Numbered from the stretch's first letter, positions 54,948 to 62,980 are shown. The stretch: DNA of 64,000 nucleotides from Marinobacter azerbaijanicus (GCF_030250645.1 NZ_JASSVS010000011.1:104447-168446), one strand, 5' to 3'. A program made the numbers and translations. The notes: generated from the letters alone by a model not told the origin.

Positions 54948-55922
54948 ATGGCCAACAGAATTCTGCGCACGCTGCTGGGCACTGCCCTGCTGGCACTGTC
55001 TGCGATTGCCCAGGGTGATGACCAGCGAGTGGTTGCCATCACCCAGATTGTGGAGCACCCGGCACTGGATGCGGTTTACCAGGGAATCAGGGACGAACTG
55101 GAAGAGCGGGGCTATAAGGATGGGGACAACCTGCGCATTATGCACGAAAGCGCCCAGGGCAACTCCGCCATCGCCTCCCAGATCGCCCGTAAGTTTGTAG
55201 GGGAAAGCCCCGACGTGATTGTCGCCATCGCCACGCCTTCGGCCCAGACCATGGCAGCGGCTGCCCGGAAAACCCCACTGGTATTTTCCGCGGTCACAGA
55301 CCCGGTTGGCGCCAAACTGGTCAAGAGCCTGAAAGCCCCCGGCGCGAACATCACCGGCGTTACCGATATGCTGCCCATCGAGAGCCACCTCGACCTGCTT
55401 GAGCGCTTGGTTCCCAATGCCAAACGGATCGGCACGGTTTACAACCCCGGCGAAGCCAATGCCGTGGCGCTGGTGGAACTGATTGAAGAACGCCTGGAAG
55501 CCCGCGGCATGGAGCTGGTCAAAGCCGCCGCCACCAAGACCTCGGAAGTGCTGGGCGCTGCCCGCTCCCTGGTGGGCAAGGCAGACGCCATCTACCTGAC
55601 CACCGACAACACCGTGATCAGCGCAGTGGAAGCGGTCATCTCCGTGGGTGAACGAGCAAAGATTCCGGTATTTGCAGCCGACACCGCCACGGTCAGCCGG
55701 GGCGCTGTTGCCGCACTGGGTTTTGACTACTACGACCACGGCCGCCAGACCGGTGGCATGGTGGCCCGCATCCTGGAGGGCGCCAACCCGGGCGAGATGG
55801 ATGTGGAGTCCGTCGACGCCCTGAACCTGTTTGTAAACCCCGCTGCCGCAGAGCGCATGGGCATTACCCTGTCCGACGACCTGATCAGCGACGCGAAAGA
55901 AGTCGTAAACAGCGACCAATAA
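54948..55922 (+). CDS. ABC transporter substrate-binding protein (PF04392, TrpX-like)
   Basis: A 324-residue exported protein: signal peptide MANRILRTLLGTALLALSAI with cleavage near AQGDD, then VVAITQIVEHPALDAVYQGI, SPDVIVAIATPSAQTMAAAA, TDPVGAKLVKSLKAPGANIT and VFAADTATVSRGAVAALGFD. This is the ABC_sub_bind family, whose best-known members carry tryptophan or tyrosine in Gram-positive TrpXYZ systems. The substrate here is not decided by sequence. The partner permease and ATPase follow. Confidence 0.9.
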   Translation: MANRILRTLLGTALLALSAIAQGDDQRVVAITQIVEHPALDAVYQGIRDELEERGYKDGDNLRIMHESAQGNSAIASQIARKFVGESPDVIVAIATPSAQTMAAAARKTPLVFSAVTDPVGAKLVKSLKAPGANITGVTDMLPIESHLDLLERLVPNAKRIGTVYNPGEANAVALVELIEERLEARGMELVKAAATKTSEVLGAARSLVGKADAIYLTTDNTVISAVEAVISVGERAKIPVFAADTATVSRGAVAALGFDYYDHGRQTGGMVARILEGANPGEMDVESVDALNLFVNPAAAERMGITLSDDLISDAKEVVNSDQ

Positions 55923-55932
55923 CCCACTGTTC

Positions 55933-55962
55933 ACGGGCAGCCCCACAAGGGCTGCCCGTTTT
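55933..55962 (+). terminator. Intra-operon hairpin after the binding-protein gene
   Basis: A perfect 11-bp stem ACGGGCAGCCC / GGGCTGCCCGT with a 5-nt loop is followed by TTTC. The short U-run suggests a partial terminator or mRNA-stabilising stem lowering expression of the permease and ATPase genes. Confidence 0.7.
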
Positions 55963-55983
55963 CATTTACGGTGAACCTGTCCC

Positions 55984-56886
55984 ATGCTTAGCAATATTGC
56001 CTTTTACGGCGCCATTGAAACCGGTCTGATCTACGGCCTGGTTGCCTTCGGTATCTACATCTCGTTTCGTGTCCTTGATTTCCCGGACCTCACGGTAGAC
56101 GGCAGCTTTCCCCTGGGCGCCGCCGTTGCCGCCGTGCTGATCATTGACGGCGTGAACCCCTGGCTGGCCACCGGCGCCGCCGTGATTGCGGGCATGGGCG
56201 CCGGCGCCGTAACAGCGCTGCTGAACGTCAAACTCAACATCCTCAACCTGCTGGCTTCCATCCTCACCATGATCGCCCTCTACTCGGTGAACCTGCGGAT
56301 TATGGGCCGGCCCAACGTAGCGCTGTTGACCGAGGAAACCGTACTCACCCCCTGGTACAACCTGGACCTGGAATACCACCAGGTGCCTGTGCTGCTGTTC
56401 ACCCTGGTGGTGCTGGTGGGACTGGTGCTGCTGTGGCGCTTCATGAAATCCGAAACCGGCCTGGCCATGCGCGCCACTGGCGCCAACCCGAGAATGGCAA
56501 GGGCCCAGGGTATTGCCACCGGCGCCATGATCGTTCTGGGCGTGGCACTGTCCAACGGCCTGGTGGGTCTGGCAGGCGCACTGTTCGCCCAGAGCCAGGG
56601 TGCGGCAGACGTCACCATGGGCGTGGGTGTCATCGTGATTGGCCTGGCCTCGCTGATTGGCGGTGAAGCCGTGCTGACACCTTCCACCGTCGTACGGGCT
56701 CTGATTGCGTGCGTGATTGGCGCCATCATCTATCGGCTGGCCATTGCCCTGGCACTGAACGCGGATTTCCTGGGCCTGCAGGCGCAGGACCTGAACCTGA
56801 TTACCGCTGTGCTGGTCACGCTGGCCATCGTACTGCCCGGTGTTCGCACGTCCGTTGCCGCGCGGCTCACCCGCAACAAGGCCTGA
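55984..56886 (+). CDS. ABC transporter permease (TrpY-like)
   Basis: A 300-residue inner-membrane protein with about eight to nine helices, in the branched-chain amino-acid/BPL_tp2 permease superfamily. It starts MLSNIAFYGAIETGLIYGLV and has LDFPDLTVDGSFPLGAAVAA and GETGLAMRATGANPRMARAQ-type loops (here SETGLAMRATGANPRM). It is the middle gene of the transporter operon, 10 bp before the ATPase gene. Confidence 0.9.
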   Translation: MLSNIAFYGAIETGLIYGLVAFGIYISFRVLDFPDLTVDGSFPLGAAVAAVLIIDGVNPWLATGAAVIAGMGAGAVTALLNVKLNILNLLASILTMIALYSVNLRIMGRPNVALLTEETVLTPWYNLDLEYHQVPVLLFTLVVLVGLVLLWRFMKSETGLAMRATGANPRMARAQGIATGAMIVLGVALSNGLVGLAGALFAQSQGAADVTMGVGVIVIGLASLIGGEAVLTPSTVVRALIACVIGAIIYRLAIALALNADFLGLQAQDLNLITAVLVTLAIVLPGVRTSVAARLTRNKA

Positions 56887-56896
56887 AGGGGGACTC

Positions 56897-57691
56897 ATGA
56901 TCACAGCAACCGACCTGACACTGACCTTCGGCAAGGGCACTCCCCTTGAGAACCCCGCCCTGCGCGGCATGAGCCTGACCGTTAACCAGGGTGAGTTCGT
57001 CACCGTTATCGGCAGCAATGGCGCCGGCAAATCCACCTTCCTCAACGCCCTCGCTGGCGAAGTGATGGTCGACAGCGGCAAGATCATCGTGGACAACCAG
57101 GACGTCACAAAACTGCCCACGTACAAACGTGCCGGCAGTGTGGCGCGGGTTTTCCAGGACCCACTGGCGGGCACCTGCGAAGGCCTGACCATCGAGGAAA
57201 ACCTGGCCCTGGCCATCAAGCGCGGCCAACGTCGCGGGCTGAGTGCCGCGGTCAAAGCGCGTTACCTGGACCAGTTCAAAACCAGCCTGGCGTCACTTAA
57301 CCTGGGCCTCGAGAACCGCCTGGGGGACAAGATGGGCCTGCTCTCCGGCGGCCAGCGCCAGGCAGTGAGCCTGCTGATGGCCAGCCTGACGCCCTCTGCC
57401 ATCCTGTTGCTGGACGAGCACACCGCAGCCCTGGACCCCAAGACCGCCTCCTTCGTGCTGGACCTGACCACACAAATCATTGAGGAACAGAAACTCACCG
57501 CACTGATGGTTACCCACAGCATGAAACAGGCACTGGAGGTGGGCGACCGCACGGTGATGCTGCATCAGGGCCAGGTGGTTTTCGATATTGCCGGCAAGGA
57601 CCGGGAAGGTCTGGAAGTGAAAGACTTGCTGGAGCTGTTCGAAAAGCAGCGCGGGCTGGAGATTACCGACGACAGCCTGCTGCTGGGTTAA
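56897..57691 (+). CDS. ABC transporter ATP-binding protein (TrpZ-like)
   Basis: A 264-residue ATPase with Walker A GSNGAGKST, signature LSGGQRQAVSLLMA, Walker B ILLLDEHTAALDP (E-H at the end of Walker B) and H-loop VTHSMKQAL. The ATG at 56897 has AAGGGGG upstream, and the gene ends in a stem-loop. It completes the three-gene importer. Confidence 0.93.
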   Translation: MITATDLTLTFGKGTPLENPALRGMSLTVNQGEFVTVIGSNGAGKSTFLNALAGEVMVDSGKIIVDNQDVTKLPTYKRAGSVARVFQDPLAGTCEGLTIEENLALAIKRGQRRGLSAAVKARYLDQFKTSLASLNLGLENRLGDKMGLLSGGQRQAVSLLMASLTPSAILLLDEHTAALDPKTASFVLDLTTQIIEEQKLTALMVTHSMKQALEVGDRTVMLHQGQVVFDIAGKDREGLEVKDLLELFEKQRGLEITDDSLLLG

Positions 57692-57692
57692 T

Positions 57693-57723
57693 CGAAGAAG
57701 GCGGGATATCCCCGCCTTCTTCG
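57693..57723 (+). terminator. Stem-loop at the end of the ABC transporter operon
   Basis: A perfect 13-bp stem CGAAGAAGGCGGG / CCCGCCTTCTTCG with loop ATATC starts just after the stop. There is almost no U-tract, so it may act as a weak terminator or 3' stabiliser. Confidence 0.65.
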
Positions 57724-57772
57724 TTAACTGACTTCGTGAACTTTTTTCAGGTTTTATCTGCGCAGTTTTTAA

Positions 57773-57788
57773 CCACAACATGTAGTGG
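57773..57788. promoter_or_regulatory. Distal NrdR-like palindrome
   Basis: CCACAACATGTAGTGG matches the NrdR consensus ACACWATATATWGTGT at 12 of 16 positions and is nearly self-complementary. It lies about 100 bp upstream of the spaced pair, so its role is uncertain. Confidence 0.35.
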
Positions 57789-57874
57789 TTTCTGGCAACA
57801 CCGCTCAAAATGGCGTTTTGGCAGGCATTTCCCGATTTTCAAGCATTCCTTCATTGATTTTCTTACGCTATCAG

Positions 57875-57890
57875 CCCCCTTCTATAGTTG
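57875..57890. promoter_or_regulatory. NrdR-like box 1 upstream of nrdJ
   Basis: CCCCCTTCTATAGTTG is the weaker member of the pair (about 9 of 16 consensus positions) but lies exactly 32 bp, centre to centre, from box 2. This is the spacing typical of NrdR operators. Confidence 0.35.
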
Positions 57891-57906
57891 TCTTCTTATT
57901 CACAGA

Positions 57907-57922
57907 CCACTATATCCTGTTA
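57907..57922. promoter_or_regulatory. NrdR-like box 2 overlapping the nrdJ promoter
   Basis: CCACTATATCCTGTTA matches 11 of 16 consensus positions, with the CACTATAT half intact. It overlaps the extended -10 (57918-57926), as expected for a repressor site. Confidence 0.45.
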
Positions 57923-58208
57923 TACTCATCACACATTCACCCATATATGGGATTTTACCGGCCAGCGCACCCTACTGCGGGTCACAGCGCGTATGCCGGT
58001 AACCACAGGGTGAGCCTCTTTCCTGAATACCCGCCTTCTGGCCGCTTTTGCGGCGGAGGGCGGGAAAAAGAAACACCAGATCTAGTGGTTTAACGGGTCT
58101 GAAGCAAGACAGCCTCTCAGGCTGCGCATATTTTGACTACACATGGGGTATGGCCGGCTGCGGTTTGCAGCGGTCATCAACAGAAATACCGGACATCCGA
58201 GGGTGGCA

Positions 58209-60347
58209 ATGAACGCTAAAGCACAGGCAGTGATAACAACAATTCCAATGCAGGAAGCTTCGCTGGACATCTGGAACAGCAAGTACCAACTCAAAACCAA
58301 GACCGGCGAGCCGGTCGACAAGGACATCGACGCAACCTACACGCGTGTAGCCACTGCCCTGGCTGAAGTGGAAAACAAGGCCGTCCGTGCCAAGCACATG
58401 AAAGAGTTTGCCTGGGCGCTTCGTCACGGCGCCATCCCGGCAGGCCGCATCACCTCCAACGCCGGCGCGGAAGCCCATAAACCGGCCACCTCCACCATCA
58501 ACTGTACCGTCTCCGGCTCTGTTCAGGATTCCATGAACGACATCCTGGAGAAAAACCACGAAGCCGGCCTTACGCTCAAGGCAGGCTGCGGTATCGGCTA
58601 CGAGTTCTCCACCCTGCGCCCGAAAGGTGCCTACGTGGCCGGCGCCGGTGCCACCACATCCGGCCCGCTGTCGTTCATGGATATCTTCGACCGCATGTGC
58701 TTCACCGTGTCTTCTGCCGGTGGCCGCCGTGGCGCCCAGATGGCCACCTTCGACGTGCACCACCCGGACGTCATCGACTTCATCCAGGCCAAGCGTGAAG
58801 ACGGCCGCCTGCGCCAGTTCAACCTGTCCCTGCTGATCACCGAAGACTTCATTGAAGCCGTGCGTAACGGCGACGACTGGCACCTGTCGTTCCCGGTTAC
58901 CGAAAAAGAAGCCGCGAATGAAGGCCTGGACCTGAACGACCCCAGTCAGTTTGTGTACCGCGACTTCCCGATCCAGAAAGGCTACGTGGTCAACAACGAA
59001 GGCAAGGTGGCGTGCAAGATCTACCGCACCCTGAAAGCCCAGTTTATCTGGGACACCATCATGACCAGCACCTACGACTACGCCGAGCCGGGGTTCATCC
59101 TGATCGACAAGGTCAACCAGATGAACAACAACTGGTTCTGCGAAGACATCCGCGCCACCAACCCCTGTGGCGAGCAGCCCCTGCCCCCGTATGGCAGCTG
59201 CCTGCTGGGCTCTGTGAACCTGACCATGTTCGTGGACTACCCGTTCACCGACAAGGCCAGCTTCAACTATGAGAAGTACCGCAAGGTGGTGGCCATCTTC
59301 ACCCGCATGCTGGACAACGTGGTAGAGATCAACGGCCTGCCGCTGGAAGAGCAGCGCCACGAAATCACCTACAAGCGCCGCCACGGCATGGGCATCCTCG
59401 GCCTGGGTTCCACCCTCGCCATGCTGCGTATGCCTTACGGCTCGCCGGAATCCGTGCAGTTTACCGAAGAGGTTGTGCGTGAAATGGCCGTGGAAGGCTG
59501 GCGCCAGTCCCTGGCCCTGGCCGAAGAGAAAGGCCCCGCGCCGATCATGGAAGACGAGTTTGAAGTAACCCCCAAGATGCTGACCAAATGCCCGCAGCTG
59601 GCCGAAGACGGCTACAAGCTGGGCGACAAGCTCAAGGGCAAGGTGCTGCACGCCAAGTACAGCCGTTACATGCAGCAGATTGCCGGTGTAGAGCCGGAGC
59701 TGATCGAGCAGTTGGCCGAGAAAGGTGGCCGTTTCACCCACCACACCTCCATCGCGCCTACCGGCACCATCAGCCTGTCACTGGCCAACAACGCCAGTAA
59801 CGGGATCGAGCCGAGCTTCTCGCACCATTACGCGCGCAACATCATCCGCGAAGGCCGCAAGACCAAGGAAAAAGTCGACGTATTCTCCTTCGAACTGCTG
59901 GCGTATCGCCACCTGGTCAACCCCGGTGCCATGCCCTTCTCCGAAGAAGAAGACAAGCGCCTGCCCCACTACTTCACCACGTCTGAAGACGTGACGCCGG
60001 CGCAGCACGTGGATATCCAGGCGGCAGCACAGCGGTGGGTGGACTCGTCCATCTCCAAGACCGCCAACGTACCGCAGGACTTCGCGTACCCGGACTTCAA
60101 AGACATCTACATGTACGCCTACGACAAGGGCCTGAAGGGTTGCACCACCTTCCGCTTCAACCCGGAAGCCTTCCAGGGCGTACTCGTCCAGGAGAAAGAT
60201 CTGGAGAACACCCTGTACGAGTTCACCCTGGACGATGGCAGCAAAGTGACCCTCAAGGGCAACGAAGAAGTGGAATACGACGGCGAAATCCACAACGCCG
60301 CCAACCTCTTCGATGCGCTTAAAGAAGGCACCTACGGCAAATATTGA
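58209..60347 (+). CDS. nrdJ: Adenosylcobalamin-dependent ribonucleotide reductase, large part (NrdJa)
   Basis: A 712-residue class II reductase catalytic subunit. Signatures are KPATSTINCTVSGSVQDSMN, GCGIGYEFSTLRPKGAYVAG, the active-site NPCGEQPLPPYGSCLLGSVN with the radical cysteine, HHTSIAPTGTISLSLANNAS and GLKGCTTFRFN near the C-terminus. The start at 58209 has GAGG 6 nt upstream. It lacks the C-terminal cysteine-rich tail, which is encoded by the next gene; the same split is known in Pseudomonas aeruginosa (nrdJa-nrdJb). Class II enzymes need cobalamin and work with or without oxygen. Confidence 0.95.
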   Translation: MNAKAQAVITTIPMQEASLDIWNSKYQLKTKTGEPVDKDIDATYTRVATALAEVENKAVRAKHMKEFAWALRHGAIPAGRITSNAGAEAHKPATSTINCTVSGSVQDSMNDILEKNHEAGLTLKAGCGIGYEFSTLRPKGAYVAGAGATTSGPLSFMDIFDRMCFTVSSAGGRRGAQMATFDVHHPDVIDFIQAKREDGRLRQFNLSLLITEDFIEAVRNGDDWHLSFPVTEKEAANEGLDLNDPSQFVYRDFPIQKGYVVNNEGKVACKIYRTLKAQFIWDTIMTSTYDYAEPGFILIDKVNQMNNNWFCEDIRATNPCGEQPLPPYGSCLLGSVNLTMFVDYPFTDKASFNYEKYRKVVAIFTRMLDNVVEINGLPLEEQRHEITYKRRHGMGILGLGSTLAMLRMPYGSPESVQFTEEVVREMAVEGWRQSLALAEEKGPAPIMEDEFEVTPKMLTKCPQLAEDGYKLGDKLKGKVLHAKYSRYMQQIAGVEPELIEQLAEKGGRFTHHTSIAPTGTISLSLANNASNGIEPSFSHHYARNIIREGRKTKEKVDVFSFELLAYRHLVNPGAMPFSEEEDKRLPHYFTTSEDVTPAQHVDIQAAAQRWVDSSISKTANVPQDFAYPDFKDIYMYAYDKGLKGCTTFRFNPEAFQGVLVQEKDLENTLYEFTLDDGSKVTLKGNEEVEYDGEIHNAANLFDALKEGTYGKY

Positions 60348-60377
60348 TCCGGTACAACCGACACAGGACACAACACC

Positions 60378-61067
60378 ATGACCGTTAAAATCAGCAACAA
60401 AATCGTCGGCTACCGCGTCAAGAAAGCCGACCCAGAAGCAGCACAGCCAGCACCGCAACCGGAAAACAAGCCGGTTCAGATGAACGAATACATCGAACGG
60501 CCGGACTTCCTGCTGGGCACCACCTACAAGATCAAGCCGCCGGTGGCCGAGCACGCGATGTACATCACCATTAATGACATCCTGCTCAACGAAGGCACCG
60601 ACCACGAAAGCCGGCAGCCGTACGAAGTGTTCATCAACTCCAAGTCGATGGAGCACTTCCAGTGGGTCATCGCCCTCACCCGCGTTATCTCTGCGGTATT
60701 CCGCAAGGGTGGCGATGTCACCTTCCTGGTGGAAGAGCTGCGCAGCGTGTATGACCCCAACGGCGGCTACTTCAAGAAGGGCGGCGTATTCATGCCCTCC
60801 CTGGTGGCAGAAATCGGCGCCGTGATCGAGAAGCACCTGAAGGCGATTGGCCTGCTGGAAAGCGAGGAAATGAGCGAAACCACCAAGCGCATCCTCGCCG
60901 AAAAACGCGCCGAATTCGAAGCCAACCACAAAACGGCCACCAACGACGACAAAGCCACCGACTTCCCGCCCAACGCCACCATGTGTGGCAAGTGCAGCAC
61001 CAAGGCGGTGATCGTGATGGATGGGTGTGCGACGTGCCTGAACTGTGGGGATAGTAAGTGTGGTTGA
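60378..61067 (+). CDS. Class II ribonucleotide reductase, small C-terminal part (NrdJb)
   Basis: A 229-residue protein homologous to the C-terminal domain of full-length NrdJ. It has EYIERPDFLLGTTYKIKPPV, a helical core (QWVIALTRVISAVFRKGGDV) and a cysteine-rich end with CGKC, CATC, CGDSKC motifs that can form a zinc site and the redox-active pair. It follows nrdJa by 30 bp, so the two subunits are made from one transcript. A terminator follows. Confidence 0.93.
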   Translation: MTVKISNKIVGYRVKKADPEAAQPAPQPENKPVQMNEYIERPDFLLGTTYKIKPPVAEHAMYITINDILLNEGTDHESRQPYEVFINSKSMEHFQWVIALTRVISAVFRKGGDVTFLVEELRSVYDPNGGYFKKGGVFMPSLVAEIGAVIEKHLKAIGLLESEEMSETTKRILAEKRAEFEANHKTATNDDKATDFPPNATMCGKCSTKAVIVMDGCATCLNCGDSKCG

Positions 61068-61094
61068 GGTGATTGACTGCAATGAGTGATGAGG

Positions 61095-61125
61095 AGGCCT
61101 GGGGTGAGAACTTCGGGCCTTTTTT
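61095..61125 (+). terminator. Terminator of nrdJa-nrdJb
   Basis: The stem AGGCCTGGGG / CTTCGGGCCT (about 10 pairs with some G-T) is followed by TTTTTT. Confidence 0.8.
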
Positions 61126-61364
61126 GTTTGGAGCCGATGTAATCGTGCTACTGCTTTATGATGGGCAGAAATATGACAGCGTCGTGAACGCAGGTGACGC
61201 GACAGGAAACCTGTTTCAGACAGTTGCACGTGTTTGTTTTGGTTAATTATTTAACCCGATCGGAGTGTAATGCTATGAAAATTGGTTGTGACAAAGCTGC
61301 GGTCAAATTTCGTGCTGATCTGTTATCGCGATCTAACTGCTGTTAAGCAAAAGGAGATTGGCAA
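61126..61364. other. Junction between nrdJb and the cassette array; attI-like core at 61342-61348
   Basis: About 240 bp with no convincing gene. A GTTAAGC core (61342-61348) fits the integron crossover consensus GTTRRRY and lies directly before the first cassette gene. An RYYYAAC match (ATTTAAC, 61249-61255) is found 93 bp earlier, but the sequence between does not fold like an attC. The core could be a remnant attI. No integrase gene or fragment is seen on either strand here. Confidence 0.35.
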
Positions 61365-61904
61365 TTGACTCAAGAAGATGTCAGCCATCACGTTGCTAAT
61401 CAACTGATGACCGAGATGGCTCGATCACTCAGCGAGTCACACTCCAAATTTTCGGGCTGGTTGCTCGCCGGATCTTCAGCAATATTTGGCTTAATTCTCG
61501 CCAACTTGGATTCGGTGTCCACTTTCGTGGCCATAGACGCGGTTAAATCTGGAACCACTTATCTTCTTTGGTCTTTGATTGTTGCAGTGGTTCATCGGTG
61601 GCTTTTCTCAATCGTCCAAGCTGGCATTCAGGGCGGGGATCGCGGTGCACAAATGGACCAGCAGATCAGAGCCGGTAACTATAGTTACAACCAAGAAGTA
61701 CTTTGCTCGGAAATAGAGAACGCCAGCTTTTACCCCGCAAAATGGATAATTCGCTGGCAGTACAGGAGACTGAAAAACGGAGACATCACTGTGGCCGGAC
61801 GGCAACACTTAAAGTTGGCGCAGATTCAGGGCTTCTGTCTATTGCTGCAAATTCTGTTGGCCGTGGCATCAGTGGCCGTGCTTGTATCGGGTCTCAATGC
61901 TTAA
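61365..61904 (+). CDS. Cassette gene: three-helix membrane protein of unknown function
   Basis: A 179-residue protein with probable membrane helices at about 31-47, 64-87 and 153-176 and a cytoplasmic loop of about 65 residues between the last two. The start is TTG, set by the SD AAGGAG 8 nt upstream. The stop codon TAA lies inside the R'' core (GCTTAAC) of the following attC, as is normal for integron cassettes. Codon usage looks less biased than in the neighbouring nrdJ. I do not recognise the family. Confidence 0.65.
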   Translation: MTQEDVSHHVANQLMTEMARSLSESHSKFSGWLLAGSSAIFGLILANLDSVSTFVAIDAVKSGTTYLLWSLIVAVVHRWLFSIVQAGIQGGDRGAQMDQQIRAGNYSYNQEVLCSEIENASFYPAKWIIRWQYRRLKNGDITVAGRQHLKLAQIQGFCLLLQILLAVASVAVLVSGLNA

Positions 61905-61982
61905 CAATGCCAGTCACGGCGACGCCTACTACATTGCGGCTTCGCCTACATTGCGTAGCCGCGCATGCTGGCGGCGTTAGGG
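61899..61982 (+). repeat. attC recombination site 1
   Basis: 84 bp bounded by GCTTAAC (R'', 61899-61905) and GTTAGGG (R', 61976-61982). The inner arms GCCAG and CTGGC pair, and an imperfect stem (CGGCGACGCC... with ...GCGTAGCCG) lies inside. It is nearly identical to attC site 2 over its central 65 bp. Confidence 0.85.
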
Positions 61983-62000
61983 CGTGGGTATGTTGACCCG

Positions 62001-62897
62001 ATGATTGTATATCTTGATCAAAACAAGTGGATTGAGCTGGCACGGGCCATTAACGGCGTGGATAACTCAGATGAAGCCAAGCTGCTGAGGAGAGAAATGC
62101 CAGCAACTCTCAGTTCCGGCTGCATTTTTCCACTGTCAGCCATCCACATCATCGAGTTCTCTAGAATAAGAAAAGACCAGCGTCGGTCTCGTCTTGGGCA
62201 GGTCATGTGGAATTTTTCCCGAGGCATAACTACTTCTCCTCTACACGATATTATCTGTCGGGAGTTAGAGGTGGCCTTTTCCAATGCGGGTTACGAGGTT
62301 AATCCAAGACCATTTGAATATCTTGGTCGTGGTATACCGCATGCCTTTGGTGAGGTATTGGAAGGAACCATTGCCAGGATGTTCCCAGATGAGATCGATA
62401 GGGCAATGTTGTGTGGGTTTGCCGATATACCGCCGATTCAAGGAGGCACGAAAACGTACCGAGAGAACTTTGCGAACCACCTGAGCACTCTCCACGAGCG
62501 GAAGCAAGATCTGGCCAGGTCAAAATGGTCGAATTGGCTCTATGCAATTTCCATGGTTGATATCCTCGACCCACTACACAAGGTCATGACTGAAAATCGC
62601 ATTCCAACTGGGGATTTCGAGACTTGGGGGGCTGAGCGACTTAGCGGTTTTCTGGATAGCATGCCTACCCGTGCCGTAGATATTCATTTGCATCGCCAGG
62701 TTTTAAAGAACTCAGAATACAGGCCAAAACTGAGTGATTTAGAGGACTGGGCGGGCCTTAGTCCTGCCGCCTGTTATGCTGATGTGGTGATCTGTGAAAA
62801 GCACTTTGCTGATTTGCTCCAGCGGGATGGATTCAAAACAAAAGCAAGAATAGAGACCAGTTTATGCTCCTTTGTTCAAGAGGTAGTTCAGCCCTAA
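62001..62897 (+). CDS. Cassette gene: putative PIN-like nuclease
   Basis: A 298-residue protein starting MIVYLDQNKWIELARA. The pattern hydrophobic-strand-D-x-N-x-W is typical of PIN domains. Further acidic residues fall where a PIN active site would have them: E52 (SAIHIIEFSRI) and D261 (CYADVVICEKHFADLL). It is larger than VapC toxins (about 130 residues), with a long helical insertion. There is no antitoxin-like partner in the cassette. Its TAA lies in the R'' core of attC site 2. RNase activity is inferred from motifs only. Confidence 0.5.
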   Translation: MIVYLDQNKWIELARAINGVDNSDEAKLLRREMPATLSSGCIFPLSAIHIIEFSRIRKDQRRSRLGQVMWNFSRGITTSPLHDIICRELEVAFSNAGYEVNPRPFEYLGRGIPHAFGEVLEGTIARMFPDEIDRAMLCGFADIPPIQGGTKTYRENFANHLSTLHERKQDLARSKWSNWLYAISMVDILDPLHKVMTENRIPTGDFETWGAERLSGFLDSMPTRAVDIHLHRQVLKNSEYRPKLSDLEDWAGLSPAACYADVVICEKHFADLLQRDGFKTKARIETSLCSFVQEVVQP

Positions 62898-62976
62898 CCA
62901 GGCCAGGCACGGCGACGCCTACTACATTGCGGCTTCGCCTTCATTCCGTAGCCGCGCATGCTGGCTAGCGTTAGAC
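62892..62976 (+). repeat. attC recombination site 2
   Basis: 85 bp bounded by CCCTAAC (62892-62898) and GTTAGAC (62970-62976), with GCCAGGC near the left core opposite GCTGGC near the right core. The central part repeats attC site 1 with a few changes (for example CCTTCATTCCG for CCTACATTGCG), mostly in the loop side of the stem. Confidence 0.85.
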
Positions 62977-62980
62977 AGTA

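Larger units (their letters stand above)
57724..58208. promoter_or_regulatory. 485-bp nrdJ control region
   Basis: No gene is visible. It contains an early palindrome (57773-57788), two NrdR-like boxes 32 bp apart and an extended -10 promoter (TGTTATACT, 57918-57926). That leaves a leader of about 270 nt, including a strong hairpin at 58030-58064 (outer CCCGCC/GGCGGG, inner GCCGC-TTTT-GCGGC). The leader does not show the conserved cores of a cobalamin riboswitch. Confidence 0.5.

Noticed and set aside
54783..57255. Two long antisense frames opposite the TrpXYZ-type operon
   Set aside because: They mirror codon bias of the plus-strand ABC transporter genes; no domain, signal or ribosome-binding site supports them.
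57930..58208. Cobalamin riboswitch in the nrdJ leader
   Set aside because: The enzyme uses adenosylcobalamin, so I looked for the conserved B12-box and the GCCACTG-type cores. They are not there; only an unrelated hairpin is visible.
58137..59744. Long open frame of 535 codons antisense to nrdJa
   Set aside because: It lies fully opposite a conserved reductase gene. High third-position G+C commonly leaves long antisense frames open, and its translation is low-complexity and H/V/G-rich without any motif.
59778..61229. Long open frame of 483 codons antisense to nrdJa/nrdJb
   Set aside because: Same reason: it spans two real genes and a terminator on the other strand, and the composition is not protein-like.
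61082..61246. 54-codon frame MSDEEAWGENFG... after nrdJb, possibly a cassette
   Set aside because: It has no ribosome-binding site, its 5' part overlaps the nrdJ terminator, and the RYYYAAC match after its stop is not followed by an attC-like stem.
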